Of a DNA stretch of 64,000 nucleotides, positions 9,220-18,757 are shown in pieces; the stretch's first letter is position 1, and each line of letters opens with the position of its first letter. The stretch lies in contig JACKNF010000003.1 in NCBI GenBank assembly GCA_024234995.1, positions 257,192 to 321,191 on the forward strand. The letters run 5' to 3'. This stretch comes from Gammaproteobacteria bacterium. GTDB lineage: Bacteria > Pseudomonadota > Gammaproteobacteria > Competibacterales > Competibacteraceae. The translations under genes were made by a program, and so were the position numbers. The notes beneath the pieces were generated by a model. The model did no database searches, was not told the origin of the DNA, and was given only the letters and a program-made list of their open reading frames with translations.

Positions 9220-9726
9220 TTAGTTCGAAGTCAGACGCTTGAGCACCTTGTCGGTGACATCTACCTGCGGACTGGCATACAGCGTCGCGCCATCATTGAT
9301 GACCAGATCAAAACCTTCTTCCCGTGCGAGGTTGTTGATCACATCCAGCACCTGCTTCTGGAATTTGCCCAATTCTTCATTACGGCGCAGGTTAAAATCT
9401 TCACGGAGCTCACCATTAGTCCGGTTGAGCTCCCGCGCTTGGCTGCGAATATCGTTTTCCAGATTGCGGCGCTGGCTTTCACTCATCACCGGCCCGTCCT
9501 TGGCTAGCTTTTCTTCCAGTCGACGCAATGACTTTTGTGCTTCAACCAGGCCTTTTTGCCGGGGCGCGAACTCTCGCTCCAACCGCTTGCTAGCTGCCTC
9601 GGCTTGCGGCGCACTATTTAGAATCTTGGCAATACTGACAAAGCCGATCTTCAGATCAGCCGCCTGCGCCAACGAGAGCGGTAACATTAATGCCGCTGCG
9701 ATCAAAAAATGCTGCTTAAGCTTCAC
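9220..9726 (-). CDS. skp: Periplasmic chaperone Skp (OmpH)
   Basis: 168 residues from a GTG at 9726. This start gives a clean signal peptide (VKLKQHFLIAAALMLPLSL, cut near AQA/AD) and has GAAGGCAGG about 6 nt upstream; an upstream frame-open start at 9780 would bury the signal. The mature part is a short beta region (DLKIGFVSIAKIL), then a long charged coiled-coil hairpin, then the closing beta segment. Skp binds unfolded outer-membrane proteins and delivers them to BamA, encoded immediately upstream. Confidence 0.93.
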   Translation of the reverse strand: MKLKQHFLIAAALMLPLSLAQAADLKIGFVSIAKILNSAPQAEAASKRLEREFAPRQKGLVEAQKSLRRLEEKLAKDGPVMSESQRRNLENDIRSQARELNRTNGELREDFNLRRNEELGKFQKQVLDVINNLAREEGFDLVINDGATLYASPQVDVTDKVLKRLTSN

Positions 9727-9814
9727 TCGATACCTGCCTTCAAGAAAGTGAACGAAGATGCAAAAAAGTAAGTTTAGCAAAAGCTGTCACGATCCGATCC
9801 CTCTTCTGCTTTCA

Positions 9815-12103
9815 TCAATTGAACGGCACGCCGAAGGAAAACTGGAAAGCCTCGGTTTCATCCTCAGATTGGTCATTGAGCGGCGCGGCTACACTTAAAA
9901 CAATCGGTCCGAGTGGAGACAGCCATAGGCCGGAAAGGCCTACAGAGTAACGCAACTCATTAGCATCGAAATCGCTAGTGGTCGCAAACACATTGCCCGC
10001 ATCGAAAAAGGCGGCAACCCGCACATTTTCGGATTTATCCATAAAGGGTACTGGTAAAATAAGTTGCGTGCTGGCGGTGGTTTTAAATGCGCCACCGACC
10101 GGTTCATTATTGCTATAACGCGGTCCCAGCGTATTCGCCTTGTAGCCGCGCACGGATCGTAGACCTCCCGCGTAGAAGTTTTCGAAAAACGGCAGGCCGT
10201 TGGTATCGCCATAACCATCGCCATAGCCAATTTCACCACCCAGCGACCATGTCATCCAGTGCGTCAAGGGATAGTAAAAAATGCCGCGATAGCTCAGCTT
10301 ATAATACTGTGCATCACTGCCCGGTATAGCAACCTCAGCGCTAATCTGATTTAAACCGCCACTGGTCGGGAAAATAGTACGGTTGCGGCTGTCGCGTACC
10401 CAACTACTGTCTAGTTTGAATTCATTGAAGTTATCGCCGTTTTTATTAATGTAATCAATAATTTCTACCGGAGTGCTATCGGTAGTATCAATCTGAATAT
10501 GGTCATAGCCAGGGAGGACAAGCAAGGTATCGAATTCATTCAACGGGAAACCGAAGCTCACCTGGGCGCCATAGCTATTTAAGACATAATTAGCAGTATT
10601 GACCTGAGCGGCATCGATGTCCTGATAGTAAATCCGGAATCCACGGCTGACCCCGTCAACGGTGTAATAGGGATTATTATAGGACAGGCTGTAGTTGGCA
10701 CCGATATCACTGTTATTCAGCACTAGACTCATCTGATTGCCGGTACCGAGAAAGTTATTCTGGGTCACGCTCGCATTCAGCAATAGGCCCGACTCCTGGC
10801 CATAGCCGATACCAAACAGCAAGCTGCCCGAAGGGCGCTCGACCAATGTATAGTTAACATCGACCTGATCGTTGGTCCCAGGCACAGCAGACATTTCGAC
10901 GTTGACGCTCTCCAGATAATCCAGACGTTGCAAGCGGGTTTTGGAACGGTCCAGATCTTTGGTTGAATACCCAGCCCCTTCGGCTTGCCGCATTTCCCGG
11001 CGCAATACTTCGTCCTGCGTCTTAATATTGCCCTTGAAGTTGACACGCCGCACATAAACTCGCCGGCCTGGATCGACCAAAAAAGTCAAATCCACCTTAC
11101 GGCTCTCGTCGTTCACCTGGGGTACGGTATTGACATTAGCGAAGGCATAACCTTCTTCGCCTAGCCGCTGTCCGATGCTTTTAGTGATCTCGGTGATTTT
11201 GGCGCGAGAGAAAGTTTCGCCGGGATTAATATCGATCAACTTTCTTAGCTCGGCTTCAGGCACCACCCCGAAAGCGCCAGTCAGATGCACATTTTCAACA
11301 GTGTAGGGTTCACCTTCGGTCATGTTGATTGTGATATAAACGTCTTTCTTGTCCGGTGTGATCGAGACCTGAGTCGATTCAACATTGAATTTGAGATAGC
11401 CACGATCCAGGTAGAAAGAACGCAATGTTTCAATATCTGCCGCCAGTTTCTGTTTGGCGTATTGATCATCCTTAGTAAAAAAGGAGAGCCATCCGGTAGT
11501 GGATGATTGTATGAGACCTAGCAATTCCTTTTCGGTAAATGCCTTATTGCCTACGATATTAATCTGACTAATGCTGGCTACAGCGCCTTCGGAGATATTC
11601 AGTTTGATGGCAACCCGGTTACGCTCCAACGGCCGTACCTGGCTATTAATCTGCACAGCATAACGGCCACGGCTATAGTATTGCTGCAGCAGCTCTTGCT
11701 CGACCTTGTCAAGCAATGACCGATCAAATACCCGGCCCTCGACCAGCCCGACTGAAGTTAAAGCCTTCTTCAAGTCATCGGTACTGATATCCTTATTACC
11801 TTCGATCTGCACTTCAGCAATAGCGGGCCGCTCAGTCACAGTGACGATCAACACATTGCCACTTCTTTCCAACTGGACATCGGTAAAAAAGCCCGTCTTG
11901 AATAAGGTACGGATGATATCCGGATAATCCTGCTCGGAAACTGTCGAACCGGTCTGCACCGGCAGGTAGTTAAATACGGTCCCCGCTGAAATACGTTGCA
12001 GACCTTCAACTTGAATATCCCGCACTACGAATTCACCAGCGTACGCTACCGACGCCGCGATCCACAGGCCAAGAGACAAGACTAAATAAGAATAGAATTT
12101 CAT
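9815..12103 (-). CDS. bamA: Outer membrane protein assembly factor BamA
   Basis: 762 residues, close to the usual 780-810. A signal peptide (about 1-22, ending AYAG) is followed by five POTRA domains (about 23-420) and a C-terminal 16-strand beta-barrel of the Omp85 family. The conserved L6 motif VRGY is in GGLRSVRGYKAN, and the protein ends in a C-terminal Phe-containing beta signal (FSFGVPFN). It inserts outer-membrane proteins as the core of the BAM complex. It lies between rseP (36-nt gap) and skp. Confidence 0.97.
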   Translation of the reverse strand: MKFYSYLVLSLGLWIAASVAYAGEFVVRDIQVEGLQRISAGTVFNYLPVQTGSTVSEQDYPDIIRTLFKTGFFTDVQLERSGNVLIVTVTERPAIAEVQIEGNKDISTDDLKKALTSVGLVEGRVFDRSLLDKVEQELLQQYYSRGRYAVQINSQVRPLERNRVAIKLNISEGAVASISQINIVGNKAFTEKELLGLIQSSTTGWLSFFTKDDQYAKQKLAADIETLRSFYLDRGYLKFNVESTQVSITPDKKDVYITINMTEGEPYTVENVHLTGAFGVVPEAELRKLIDINPGETFSRAKITEITKSIGQRLGEEGYAFANVNTVPQVNDESRKVDLTFLVDPGRRVYVRRVNFKGNIKTQDEVLRREMRQAEGAGYSTKDLDRSKTRLQRLDYLESVNVEMSAVPGTNDQVDVNYTLVERPSGSLLFGIGYGQESGLLLNASVTQNNFLGTGNQMSLVLNNSDIGANYSLSYNNPYYTVDGVSRGFRIYYQDIDAAQVNTANYVLNSYGAQVSFGFPLNEFDTLLVLPGYDHIQIDTTDSTPVEIIDYINKNGDNFNEFKLDSSWVRDSRNRTIFPTSGGLNQISAEVAIPGSDAQYYKLSYRGIFYYPLTHWMTWSLGGEIGYGDGYGDTNGLPFFENFYAGGLRSVRGYKANTLGPRYSNNEPVGGAFKTTASTQLILPVPFMDKSENVRVAAFFDAGNVFATTSDFDANELRYSVGLSGLWLSPLGPIVLSVAAPLNDQSEDETEAFQFSFGVPFN

Positions 12104-12139
12104 AAGCGAATCCTTATCTCCTGCCTGAATCGGCGTCTC

Positions 12140-13510
12140 CTATCCTAGAAGACGGTTAAAATCGTTGAACAACGCGAGTCCCATTAATAGCAATAACAGA
12201 GCGATCCCCACTTGCTGCCCGGCATGCTGGATCGCTTCCGGCAGCGGACTGCCCTTGATTGCTTCGATTAAGTAATACAACAGATGCCCGCCATCCAATA
12301 CTGGCACGGGCAACAGATTCAAAACCCCCAAGCTGATGCTGACCAAGGCCAACAGTGACAAGAACGCGATCAACCCAGAGCTGGCAGCCTGACCAGCAAA
12401 CTGGGCAATGGTCAGTGGCCCGCTGAGATTATCCAGCGAGGCCTTACCAATGAGCATCCGGCCCAGCATACGCAAGGTTAGCTGTGACATGTCCCAGGTT
12501 TTGCCAATGGCGGCACCTATAGCATCCAGCGGCCCATAACGCACCACAACCCGCAAATTTTCGGCGAGATCAGGCGGCATCTCGGCCACCGCGCCAATGA
12601 AGCCGGTCCATTCGCCCTGACGGTTCTCTCGGGCGCCGGGAATTAGCTCCAGCGTTTGCTCAACTCCATTGCGTTCAATCCGCACACTCAGGGGCTGGTC
12701 AGGATAACGTTCGATAATACTGCGCCAATGCTGCCAGTCAGTGACGGATTCTCCTCCAGCCAAGACGATGCGGTCGCCCGGTTGCAAGCCTGCCCGGCTC
12801 GCGGATCCATCCGGCAATACCTGGCCGATCACTGCCGGCAGCATCGGTTGCCAGGGAGTCAACCCCATTTGTTCAAACACTCTTACTTCTTCATCTGATT
12901 CCGGCGCATGGCGCGTATCCAGAGTGCGGATGCGCGTCCGGCCATCGATATCCTTCACTTCGACCTGGATTATCTCTTCAGCCATAGCGCGATCAACCAG
13001 CGCCAGCATGACAGAACCCAATGCCGGGGTCGATTCGCCATCCACCATCATAATTAAATCGCCCTTACGAAAACCGCCCGCCTCGGCCAGTGACCCAGCG
13101 GCTGGCGTATCCATTAATGGTTTGATGCCAGGAACACCGATCAAGAACATACAGGTGTATGCAAAGATAGCGAACACAAAATTACACAGTGGCCCCGCTA
13201 AAACAATGGCGATACGCGAACCAACTGATTGCCGGTTAAACGCTTGATGCAGCTGATCAGCCGGTACTTCGCCTTCACGCTCGTCGAGCATTTTCACATA
13301 GCCGCCCAGCGGCAGCATAGCAATGACGTATTCCACATCATCCTGGCCGCGCCACCGCCACAAAGGCTTACCAAAACCAATGGAAAATCTTAGCACTTTG
13401 ACGCCTAACCGGCGTGCCACCCAGAAATGCCCGAATTCATGCACCGTGATCAGCACTCCCAGAGTAATGATCAACGCCAGCAATGAAATCAATGGACTGC
13501 TGTTACTCAT
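12140..13510 (-). CDS. rseP: Site-2 intramembrane zinc metalloprotease RseP
   Basis: 456 residues from the ATG at 13510, whose A is shared with the last base of the dxr TGA stop. The zinc site HEFGH is at residues 24-28 inside the first membrane helix, two PDZ domains occupy about 110-300, and the third ligand motif NLLPVPVLDGGHL is near the C-terminus. RseP cleaves anti-sigma-E RseA and clears remnant signal peptides. A longer reading from 13540 would overlap dxr by 31 nt and is less likely. Confidence 0.95.
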   Translation of the reverse strand: MSNSSPLISLLALIITLGVLITVHEFGHFWVARRLGVKVLRFSIGFGKPLWRWRGQDDVEYVIAMLPLGGYVKMLDEREGEVPADQLHQAFNRQSVGSRIAIVLAGPLCNFVFAIFAYTCMFLIGVPGIKPLMDTPAAGSLAEAGGFRKGDLIMMVDGESTPALGSVMLALVDRAMAEEIIQVEVKDIDGRTRIRTLDTRHAPESDEEVRVFEQMGLTPWQPMLPAVIGQVLPDGSASRAGLQPGDRIVLAGGESVTDWQHWRSIIERYPDQPLSVRIERNGVEQTLELIPGARENRQGEWTGFIGAVAEMPPDLAENLRVVVRYGPLDAIGAAIGKTWDMSQLTLRMLGRMLIGKASLDNLSGPLTIAQFAGQAASSGLIAFLSLLALVSISLGVLNLLPVPVLDGGHLLYYLIEAIKGSPLPEAIQHAGQQVGIALLLLLMGLALFNDFNRLLG

Positions 13511-14709
13511 CAAATACCTCTTCCATGCATAGCGACCCATTCGCCGGCTACAGCCCGGGCCTGGGCATCATCGTCGAGAATGACCGCCAGCGATGCAACA
13601 GGGCGCCCATGGACCCGTTCTAATGTAGATTGGACCACGGTATAGATATCGGTATAACGAATTTGTCCATCAAGAAAGGCTTGCACGGCAATTTCATTAG
13701 CCGAATTGAGAATAGCCGGTGCAGTGCCGCCTGCCTCTAGCGCAGCAAAGGCGAGATTCAGACAAGGAAAGCGTGTGAAATCAGGGGTCATAAACTCCAG
13801 TTTGGCAATTTGAGCGAAATCCAGAAATGCAGATCCAGACGCCAGCCGTTGCGGCCAAGCCAGAGCATGAGCAATCGGCGTACGCATATCCGGATTGCCT
13901 AGCTGTGCCAGTATTGAGCCATCCTGATATTCTACCATCGAATGAATCACGCTTTGCGGATGAATCACGACTTGGATTTGCTCCAGCGGTGCTCCAAATA
14001 GCCAGTGGGCTTCGATAACTTCTAGACCTTTGTTCATCATGGTGGCGGAATCCACCGAAATTTTCCGGCCCATCTCCCAATTCGGATGAGCACAGGCCTG
14101 CGCCGGAGTTACATCCGCTAGTTGATCAAGCGGTGTGAGGCGGAAGGGTCCACCAGAACCGGTCAGCAGGATACGCCGCACCCCAACGGCATCGAGCCCC
14201 GCAGACGCGAATGCTGGAGGGAGGCACTGAAACACCGCATTATGTTCACTGTCGATCGGTAATAGTTCCGCATCGTGTTCGCGCACTGCTGCCATAAACA
14301 GAGGTCCAGCCATAACCAGCGCCTCTTTATTTGCCAGCAGCACCCGCTTACCGGCCCGTGCCGCCGCTAGAGTCGGCAATAGGCCTGCTGCCCCGACGAT
14401 AGCCGCCATGACACTGGCAACTCCAGGTAACGCTGCAACCCGCTCTAATCCTTCCACCCCGGCCAGCACCTCGACCGGACGGCCAGCCACTCGCAACCGG
14501 TGGCGTAATTGCTCAGCCGCGCCAGGATCCACCATCACCGCATATTCGGGTTCATGTGTCAGGCATTGTTGAAACAGGTTTTCGATATCCCGATGGGCCG
14601 TCAGCGCAACGACCCGGAAACGTTGGGGATGACGTTGCAGCACGTCGAGTGTGCTAACTCCAATCGAGCCGGTGGAGCCGAGAATGGCGATGCCAATCCG
14701 CCTGCTCAT
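13510..14709 (-). CDS. dxr: 1-deoxy-D-xylulose 5-phosphate reductoisomerase
   Basis: 399 residues from the ATG at 14709, which overlaps the cdsA stop by 4 nt (ATGA); a GTG two codons upstream (14715) is possible. It is the second enzyme of the MEP isoprenoid pathway, converting DXP to MEP with NADPH. GSTGSIGVSTLDVL forms the nucleotide-binding start, LLPIDSEHNAVFQCL is the metal/substrate region, and GRKISVDSATMMNKGLE is conserved. The position after cdsA matches Pseudomonas rather than E. coli. Confidence 0.97.
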   Translation of the reverse strand: MSRRIGIAILGSTGSIGVSTLDVLQRHPQRFRVVALTAHRDIENLFQQCLTHEPEYAVMVDPGAAEQLRHRLRVAGRPVEVLAGVEGLERVAALPGVASVMAAIVGAAGLLPTLAAARAGKRVLLANKEALVMAGPLFMAAVREHDAELLPIDSEHNAVFQCLPPAFASAGLDAVGVRRILLTGSGGPFRLTPLDQLADVTPAQACAHPNWEMGRKISVDSATMMNKGLEVIEAHWLFGAPLEQIQVVIHPQSVIHSMVEYQDGSILAQLGNPDMRTPIAHALAWPQRLASGSAFLDFAQIAKLEFMTPDFTRFPCLNLAFAALEAGGTAPAILNSANEIAVQAFLDGQIRYTDIYTVVQSTLERVHGRPVASLAVILDDDAQARAVAGEWVAMHGRGI

Positions 14710-15515
14710 CCCCACACTCCGTATAGGCCCAGCAGAAAGACTGGCGCAGCAGCGGTCAAGCTGTCTACCCGATCAAGAACACCTCCATGACCCGGTAACA
14801 GCGAACCACTGTCTTTGACCCCACACTGCCGTTTGAGCATACTCTCGAATAAGTCTCCAGCGATGGAAAAGCCGACTGTGACTAAGCACACTGCCACGAA
14901 TGCCGGCCAGCGCGGACCGACATCCAGCAATGCTGCTCCTGCCAATGCCAACGCCAGTGCCGCTATTCCGGCACCGCCAACCCCTTCCCAGGTTTTTCCG
15001 GGGCTGATCGCAGGCGCCAGCTTGCGCCGTCCCCAGCGGCGGCCAGCAAAATAGGCACCGACATCAGCTGCCCACACCAACAAAAATAGAAACAGCACGT
15101 AGCCTGGTCCGAATTCGCCCCGCAACCCCATGAACGCCACCCACGGCACCGCCAGCACTACAATGCCGGCGATACCGACTGGTAATGGCCGGTCCTGATG
15201 ATCCGGGCGCTTGGCGTAACGGCGCAACCAGAACATCGCGCCGCACCAACCCAGGACAGTCAACACCAATAGACCGCCCACTAACGCCGTGTGGTCAAGC
15301 AACGGCCAAATCGCCAGGATCAACGCCAGTACCACACCCACATACAGCAATCGATCACGTATTGACTGCAGACCAGCCAGGTGCGTCCATTCCCAGGCAC
15401 CGGGCAAAATCACTGCTAGCAACGCCAGACCAAACGCTGCTGCGGGTAGCTTTAGTACCACCCAGATGACCAGGAGGGCCAGAACACTCGCAGTGGCAAT
15501 GCGTTGTTTAAGCAT
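14706..15515 (-). CDS. cdsA: Phosphatidate cytidylyltransferase
   Basis: 269 residues with about eight hydrophobic segments. It makes CDP-diacylglycerol from CTP and phosphatidic acid at the inner membrane. The C-terminal signature is visible as KRQCGVKDSGSLLPGHGG followed by VLDRVDSL. The start overlaps the uppS stop by 8 nt. Confidence 0.96.
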   Translation of the reverse strand: MLKQRIATASVLALLVIWVVLKLPAAAFGLALLAVILPGAWEWTHLAGLQSIRDRLLYVGVVLALILAIWPLLDHTALVGGLLVLTVLGWCGAMFWLRRYAKRPDHQDRPLPVGIAGIVVLAVPWVAFMGLRGEFGPGYVLFLFLLVWAADVGAYFAGRRWGRRKLAPAISPGKTWEGVGGAGIAALALALAGAALLDVGPRWPAFVAVCLVTVGFSIAGDLFESMLKRQCGVKDSGSLLPGHGGVLDRVDSLTAAAPVFLLGLYGVWG

Positions 15516-16272
15516 GTTGACCCTGCATCACTTGTTCACCGGTCTGGCCAAAGCGCCGCTGCCGGCTAGCGAAGGCTGCGCAGGCAGCATCCAAATCACC
15601 TGCGCTGTAGTCCGGCCACAGCCGTTCACTAAAATACAGCTCAGTATAAGCCAGTTGCCAGAGCAGAAAGTTGCTGATGCGTTGCTCTCCACCCGTGCGG
15701 ATAAATAAATCCAGTTCTGGTAAATCGGCAAGGCACGTATAACGATGGAAGGTCTCTGACGTTAAATCACTGGGTGACAACCGGCCAGCCGCGACGTCTG
15801 CAGCCGCTTGCTTCGCGGCTTGGACAATATCCCAACGACCGCCATAATTAGCAGCGATCACCAGCGTCAGGCCAGTGTTCCGCATTGTCCGTTGCTCCGC
15901 TTTGCGGATGTAGTCTTGCAAAGTGGGTGAAAATGCGCGATGGTCCCCGATGAATCGCAAACGGACATTGGCAACATCCAGCCGGCGGATTTCACCACGT
16001 AAGGTGGTCAGAAACAAATTCATCAAGATTTCCACTTCCCGGCGCGGCCGGCACCAGTTCTCACTACTGAATGCGAACAGCGTTAGCACGGCAATGTCAC
16101 GCTCAACACATGCTTCAACCACACGCCGCACAGCCTTAGCACCCTCCCGATGACCGGCAGTGCGCGGCAAAGAACGCTGTTGCGCCCAGCGGCCGTTGCC
16201 ATCCATCACAATCGCTATATGGCGAGGCCGCCAGTTGCTCGCTATACGCGGCGTCTGCACATCATCCGACAT
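15508..16272 (-). CDS. uppS: Undecaprenyl diphosphate synthase
   Basis: 254 residues, a cis-prenyltransferase making the C55 lipid carrier for peptidoglycan and O-antigen. The N-terminal IAIVMDGNGRWAQQR contains the catalytic aspartate (D24). LTLFAFSSENW and the C-terminal DLFIRTGGEQRISNFLLWQ with ELYFSE are the other family motifs. It follows frr after 51 nt. Confidence 0.97.
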   Translation of the reverse strand: MSDDVQTPRIASNWRPRHIAIVMDGNGRWAQQRSLPRTAGHREGAKAVRRVVEACVERDIAVLTLFAFSSENWCRPRREVEILMNLFLTTLRGEIRRLDVANVRLRFIGDHRAFSPTLQDYIRKAEQRTMRNTGLTLVIAANYGGRWDIVQAAKQAAADVAAGRLSPSDLTSETFHRYTCLADLPELDLFIRTGGEQRISNFLLWQLAYTELYFSERLWPDYSAGDLDAACAAFASRQRRFGQTGEQVMQGQHA

Positions 16273-16323
16273 GCGAGCGGTTCTTATGTGAGTTCATGCT
16301 CAGACAGAGCCCAAGCTGATCCC

Positions 16324-16881
16324 TCAAATTTCCATTAATTCAGCTTCTTTGGCAGCAAGAATCTTGTCGACCTCTTGAATATGCCGGTCGGTCAGTTTCT
16401 GTATTTCATCCTGGGCCTGCCGTTCGGCATCTTCGGTAATGGTCTTGTCTTTGAGCAATGCTTTAAACTGGTTGTTAGCATCCCGGCGGATATTACGAAT
16501 TGCCACTTTAGCACTCTCCCCTTCTTGCCGAACTACTTTAACCAAATCCCGGCGGCGTTCCTCAGTCAACGGCGGCAATGGGACCCGGATAGCCATACCA
16601 GCAGTGACAGGATTCAGACCCAGATCCGATTTCATGATAGCCTTCTCAATGGGGCCAACCATATTCTTTTCCCAAGGCGTCACAAGCAGGGTGCGGGCAT
16701 CGGTTACCCCAACAGAAGCGACTTGGTTAAGTGGGGTCTCGCTGCCATAGTAGTTGACTGTCACATGATCCAACAAGCTAGCGTGGGCACGTCCAGTGCG
16801 CAGCTTGATCAATTCCTGCTTGAGCGTATCCACGCTTTTTGCCATGCGGTCCGTAGCATCTTTCTTGATATCGTCAATCAT
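16324..16881 (-). CDS. frr: Ribosome recycling factor
   Basis: 185 residues from the ATG at 16881, the length and N-terminal alignment of the family (MIDDIKKDATDRMAKSV). An upstream ATG at 16890 overlaps the pyrH stop by 4 nt and would add three residues; both are possible. With EF-G it splits post-termination ribosomes. Conserved stretches include LRTGRAHASLLD, NPVTAGMAIRVPLPPLTEE and RRDANNQFKALLKD. Confidence 0.96.
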   Translation of the reverse strand: MIDDIKKDATDRMAKSVDTLKQELIKLRTGRAHASLLDHVTVNYYGSETPLNQVASVGVTDARTLLVTPWEKNMVGPIEKAIMKSDLGLNPVTAGMAIRVPLPPLTEERRRDLVKVVRQEGESAKVAIRNIRRDANNQFKALLKDKTITEDAERQAQDEIQKLTDRHIQEVDKILAAKEAELMEI

Positions 16882-16886
16882 GGTCG

Positions 16887-17612
16887 TCATTCCCGCACCA
16901 CAGTAGTGCCTACCTTCTCACCGCAGACGATCCTGACCAGATCGCCGTGGCGATTGATGTTAAAAACCATCAGCGGCAGGTCATGTTCACGGCACATGAC
17001 AATGGCCGTGGCGTCCATGACCTGCAGTTTGCGCGCCAGCACCTCATCGTAAGTTAAGCAGTCATAGCGTACTGCTTCCGGATTCTTGAAAGGATCCGCA
17101 GAATAGATGCCATCCACCTTGGTAGCCTTGAGCATCACGTCGGCATTGATCTCAATAGCCCGCAAGCTGGCAGCAGAATCGGTGGTGAAGAAGGGATTGC
17201 CGGTACCGGCAGCGAAAATCACCACCCGGCCTTTCTCCAGATGACGGATGGCACGGCGGCGAATATAGTCCTCGCAGACCTGGTTGATACGGATAGCTGA
17301 CATGACCCGGGTAAAGACACCAAACCGCTCTAGAGTGTCCTGCATCGCCAGCGAGTTCATAACCGTCGCTAACATCCCCATGTGATCGGCAGTGACCCGA
17401 TCCATGCCAGCTCTGGCCAGGCCAGCACCTCGAAACAGGTTACCACCGCCGATGACCATACCTACTTCCACACCCAATTGACGCAACTCACGCACCTCAC
17501 TGGCCATGCGGGCAATGACCTGAGTATCGATGCCGTAATCGTCTTCGCCCATTAGCACCTCGCCACTGAGCTTGAGAAGAATACGCTTGAATACTGGCCT
17601 GGAATTCAGCAT
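16887..17612 (-). CDS. pyrH: UMP kinase
   Basis: 241 residues, the amino-acid-kinase fold UMP kinase that phosphorylates UMP to UDP. The motifs RILLKLSGEVLMG, MVIGGGNLFRGAGLA, FAAGTGNPFFTTD and TKVDGIYSADP are all present. It follows tsf after a 155-nt gap with a hairpin, and is tightly linked to frr. Confidence 0.97.
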   Translation of the reverse strand: MLNSRPVFKRILLKLSGEVLMGEDDYGIDTQVIARMASEVRELRQLGVEVGMVIGGGNLFRGAGLARAGMDRVTADHMGMLATVMNSLAMQDTLERFGVFTRVMSAIRINQVCEDYIRRRAIRHLEKGRVVIFAAGTGNPFFTTDSAASLRAIEINADVMLKATKVDGIYSADPFKNPEAVRYDCLTYDEVLARKLQVMDATAIVMCREHDLPLMVFNINRHGDLVRIVCGEKVGTTVVRE

Positions 17613-17724
17613 GAGGGAACCCTTTAGCCTGCACTGTTATGTAAAGTAAGCGGATTGTACCGGAATCATAGCCCCGGCGTCATGGACATGGTGTAACACG
17701 GGTTTCCAGCCGATATCTCAATTC

Positions 17725-17746
17725 AAACGGGCAAAGAGCCCTGTTT
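17725..17746. terminator. Hairpin between tsf and pyrH
   Basis: AAACGGGC (17725-17732) pairs with GCCCTGTTT (17738-17746) with one bulged base and a 5-nt loop. Read on the minus strand it lies just after tsf. The trailing T tract is short, so it may be an attenuator or RNA end rather than a full terminator. Confidence 0.4.
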
Positions 17747-17767
17747 TATGATCTGTGTCAGACCTTC

Positions 17768-18646
17768 TTAGTCGCCGCGCGCCGCTGCCATCACCTCTGC
17801 AGCAAAGTTGTCTGATTTTTTTTCGATACCTTCACCAAGCTCGAAACGCTCAAAGCGGACAACCCGGGCTTTTTGGGATTTCAACAGCTTGTCCACGCTT
17901 TGCTCTGTATCCTTGACAAATGGCTGGCCAAGCAACGTTATTTCTTCCAAATACTTGCGCAACCGCCCCTCCACCATCTTATCGATGATATTGGCCGGTT
18001 TGCCACTGGCTGCTGCCTGGGCTGCAAAGATGTCCTTCTCCTTGGCAAGCAGCTCCGCCGGAACCTGGTCGGCGCTAATACATAGCGGCCGGCTGGCAGC
18101 AATATGCATGGCGATATCTTTGGCCAGTTCAGCGTCGCCACCTTCCAGCTCCACCAGCACCCCAATGCGGGCGCCATGCAGGTAACTGCCCAAGATACCC
18201 TTTGTGGTAGCCAAACGCGCAAAGCGGCGGACATTGATGTTCTCACCGATTTTGGCGATGCAATCCCGCCGGTTCTGCTCGACACTTTGATCGTTGGCCA
18301 TATTCGCTGCTAGCAATGTATCCAGGTCAGCCCATTCGTTATGGAGCGCGACTTCGGCTACAGCATCAGTAAAGACCCGAAAATCGTCGTTTTTAGTCAC
18401 GAAATCGGTTTCGCAGTTGACCTCGGTCATGGCGACCGCGTTACTAGCCTGTTTGACTACAATTAAGCCTTCGGCTGCAATCCGGCTCGCCTTTTTATCA
18501 GCCTTGGCCTGACCGGCTTTGCGCATCGACTCAACGGCCATTTCGATATCGCCGCCGGTTTCCTGCAAAGCCCGCTTGCACTCCATCATTCCCGAACCCG
18601 TGCGCTCGCGTAGTTCCTTGACCAACGCTGCGGTGATTTCCGCCAT
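17768..18646 (-). CDS. tsf: Translation elongation factor Ts
   Basis: 292 residues. It is the guanine-nucleotide exchange factor for EF-Tu. The N-terminal UBA-like domain contains ELRERTGSGMMECKRALQ, followed by the conserved EVNCETDFV, the core repeats and a coiled-coil segment. It is placed 111 nt after rpsB behind a strong hairpin, as in most bacteria. Confidence 0.98.
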   Translation of the reverse strand: MAEITAALVKELRERTGSGMMECKRALQETGGDIEMAVESMRKAGQAKADKKASRIAAEGLIVVKQASNAVAMTEVNCETDFVTKNDDFRVFTDAVAEVALHNEWADLDTLLAANMANDQSVEQNRRDCIAKIGENINVRRFARLATTKGILGSYLHGARIGVLVELEGGDAELAKDIAMHIAASRPLCISADQVPAELLAKEKDIFAAQAAASGKPANIIDKMVEGRLRKYLEEITLLGQPFVKDTEQSVDKLLKSQKARVVRFERFELGEGIEKKSDNFAAEVMAAARGD

Positions 18647-18697
18647 GCTTGCTTACCTCTAAAAAACTGTTCTGTACTGGATTAAGTCAAATCGCTT

Positions 18698-18732
18698 AAA
18701 AGGCTCACAGGCGCTGGGCTCATGAGCCTTTT
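18698..18732. terminator. Strong hairpin between rpsB and tsf
   Basis: The perfect 10-bp inverted repeat AAAAGGCTCA (18698-18707) / TGAGCCTTTT (18723-18732) has a 15-nt loop and terminates in Ts and As on both strands. Within the rpsB-tsf operon it probably works as a partial terminator that lowers tsf relative to rpsB. This function is inferred from position. Confidence 0.65.
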
Positions 18733-18757
18733 TAGGCAAAATAGCCACCCAGAAACT

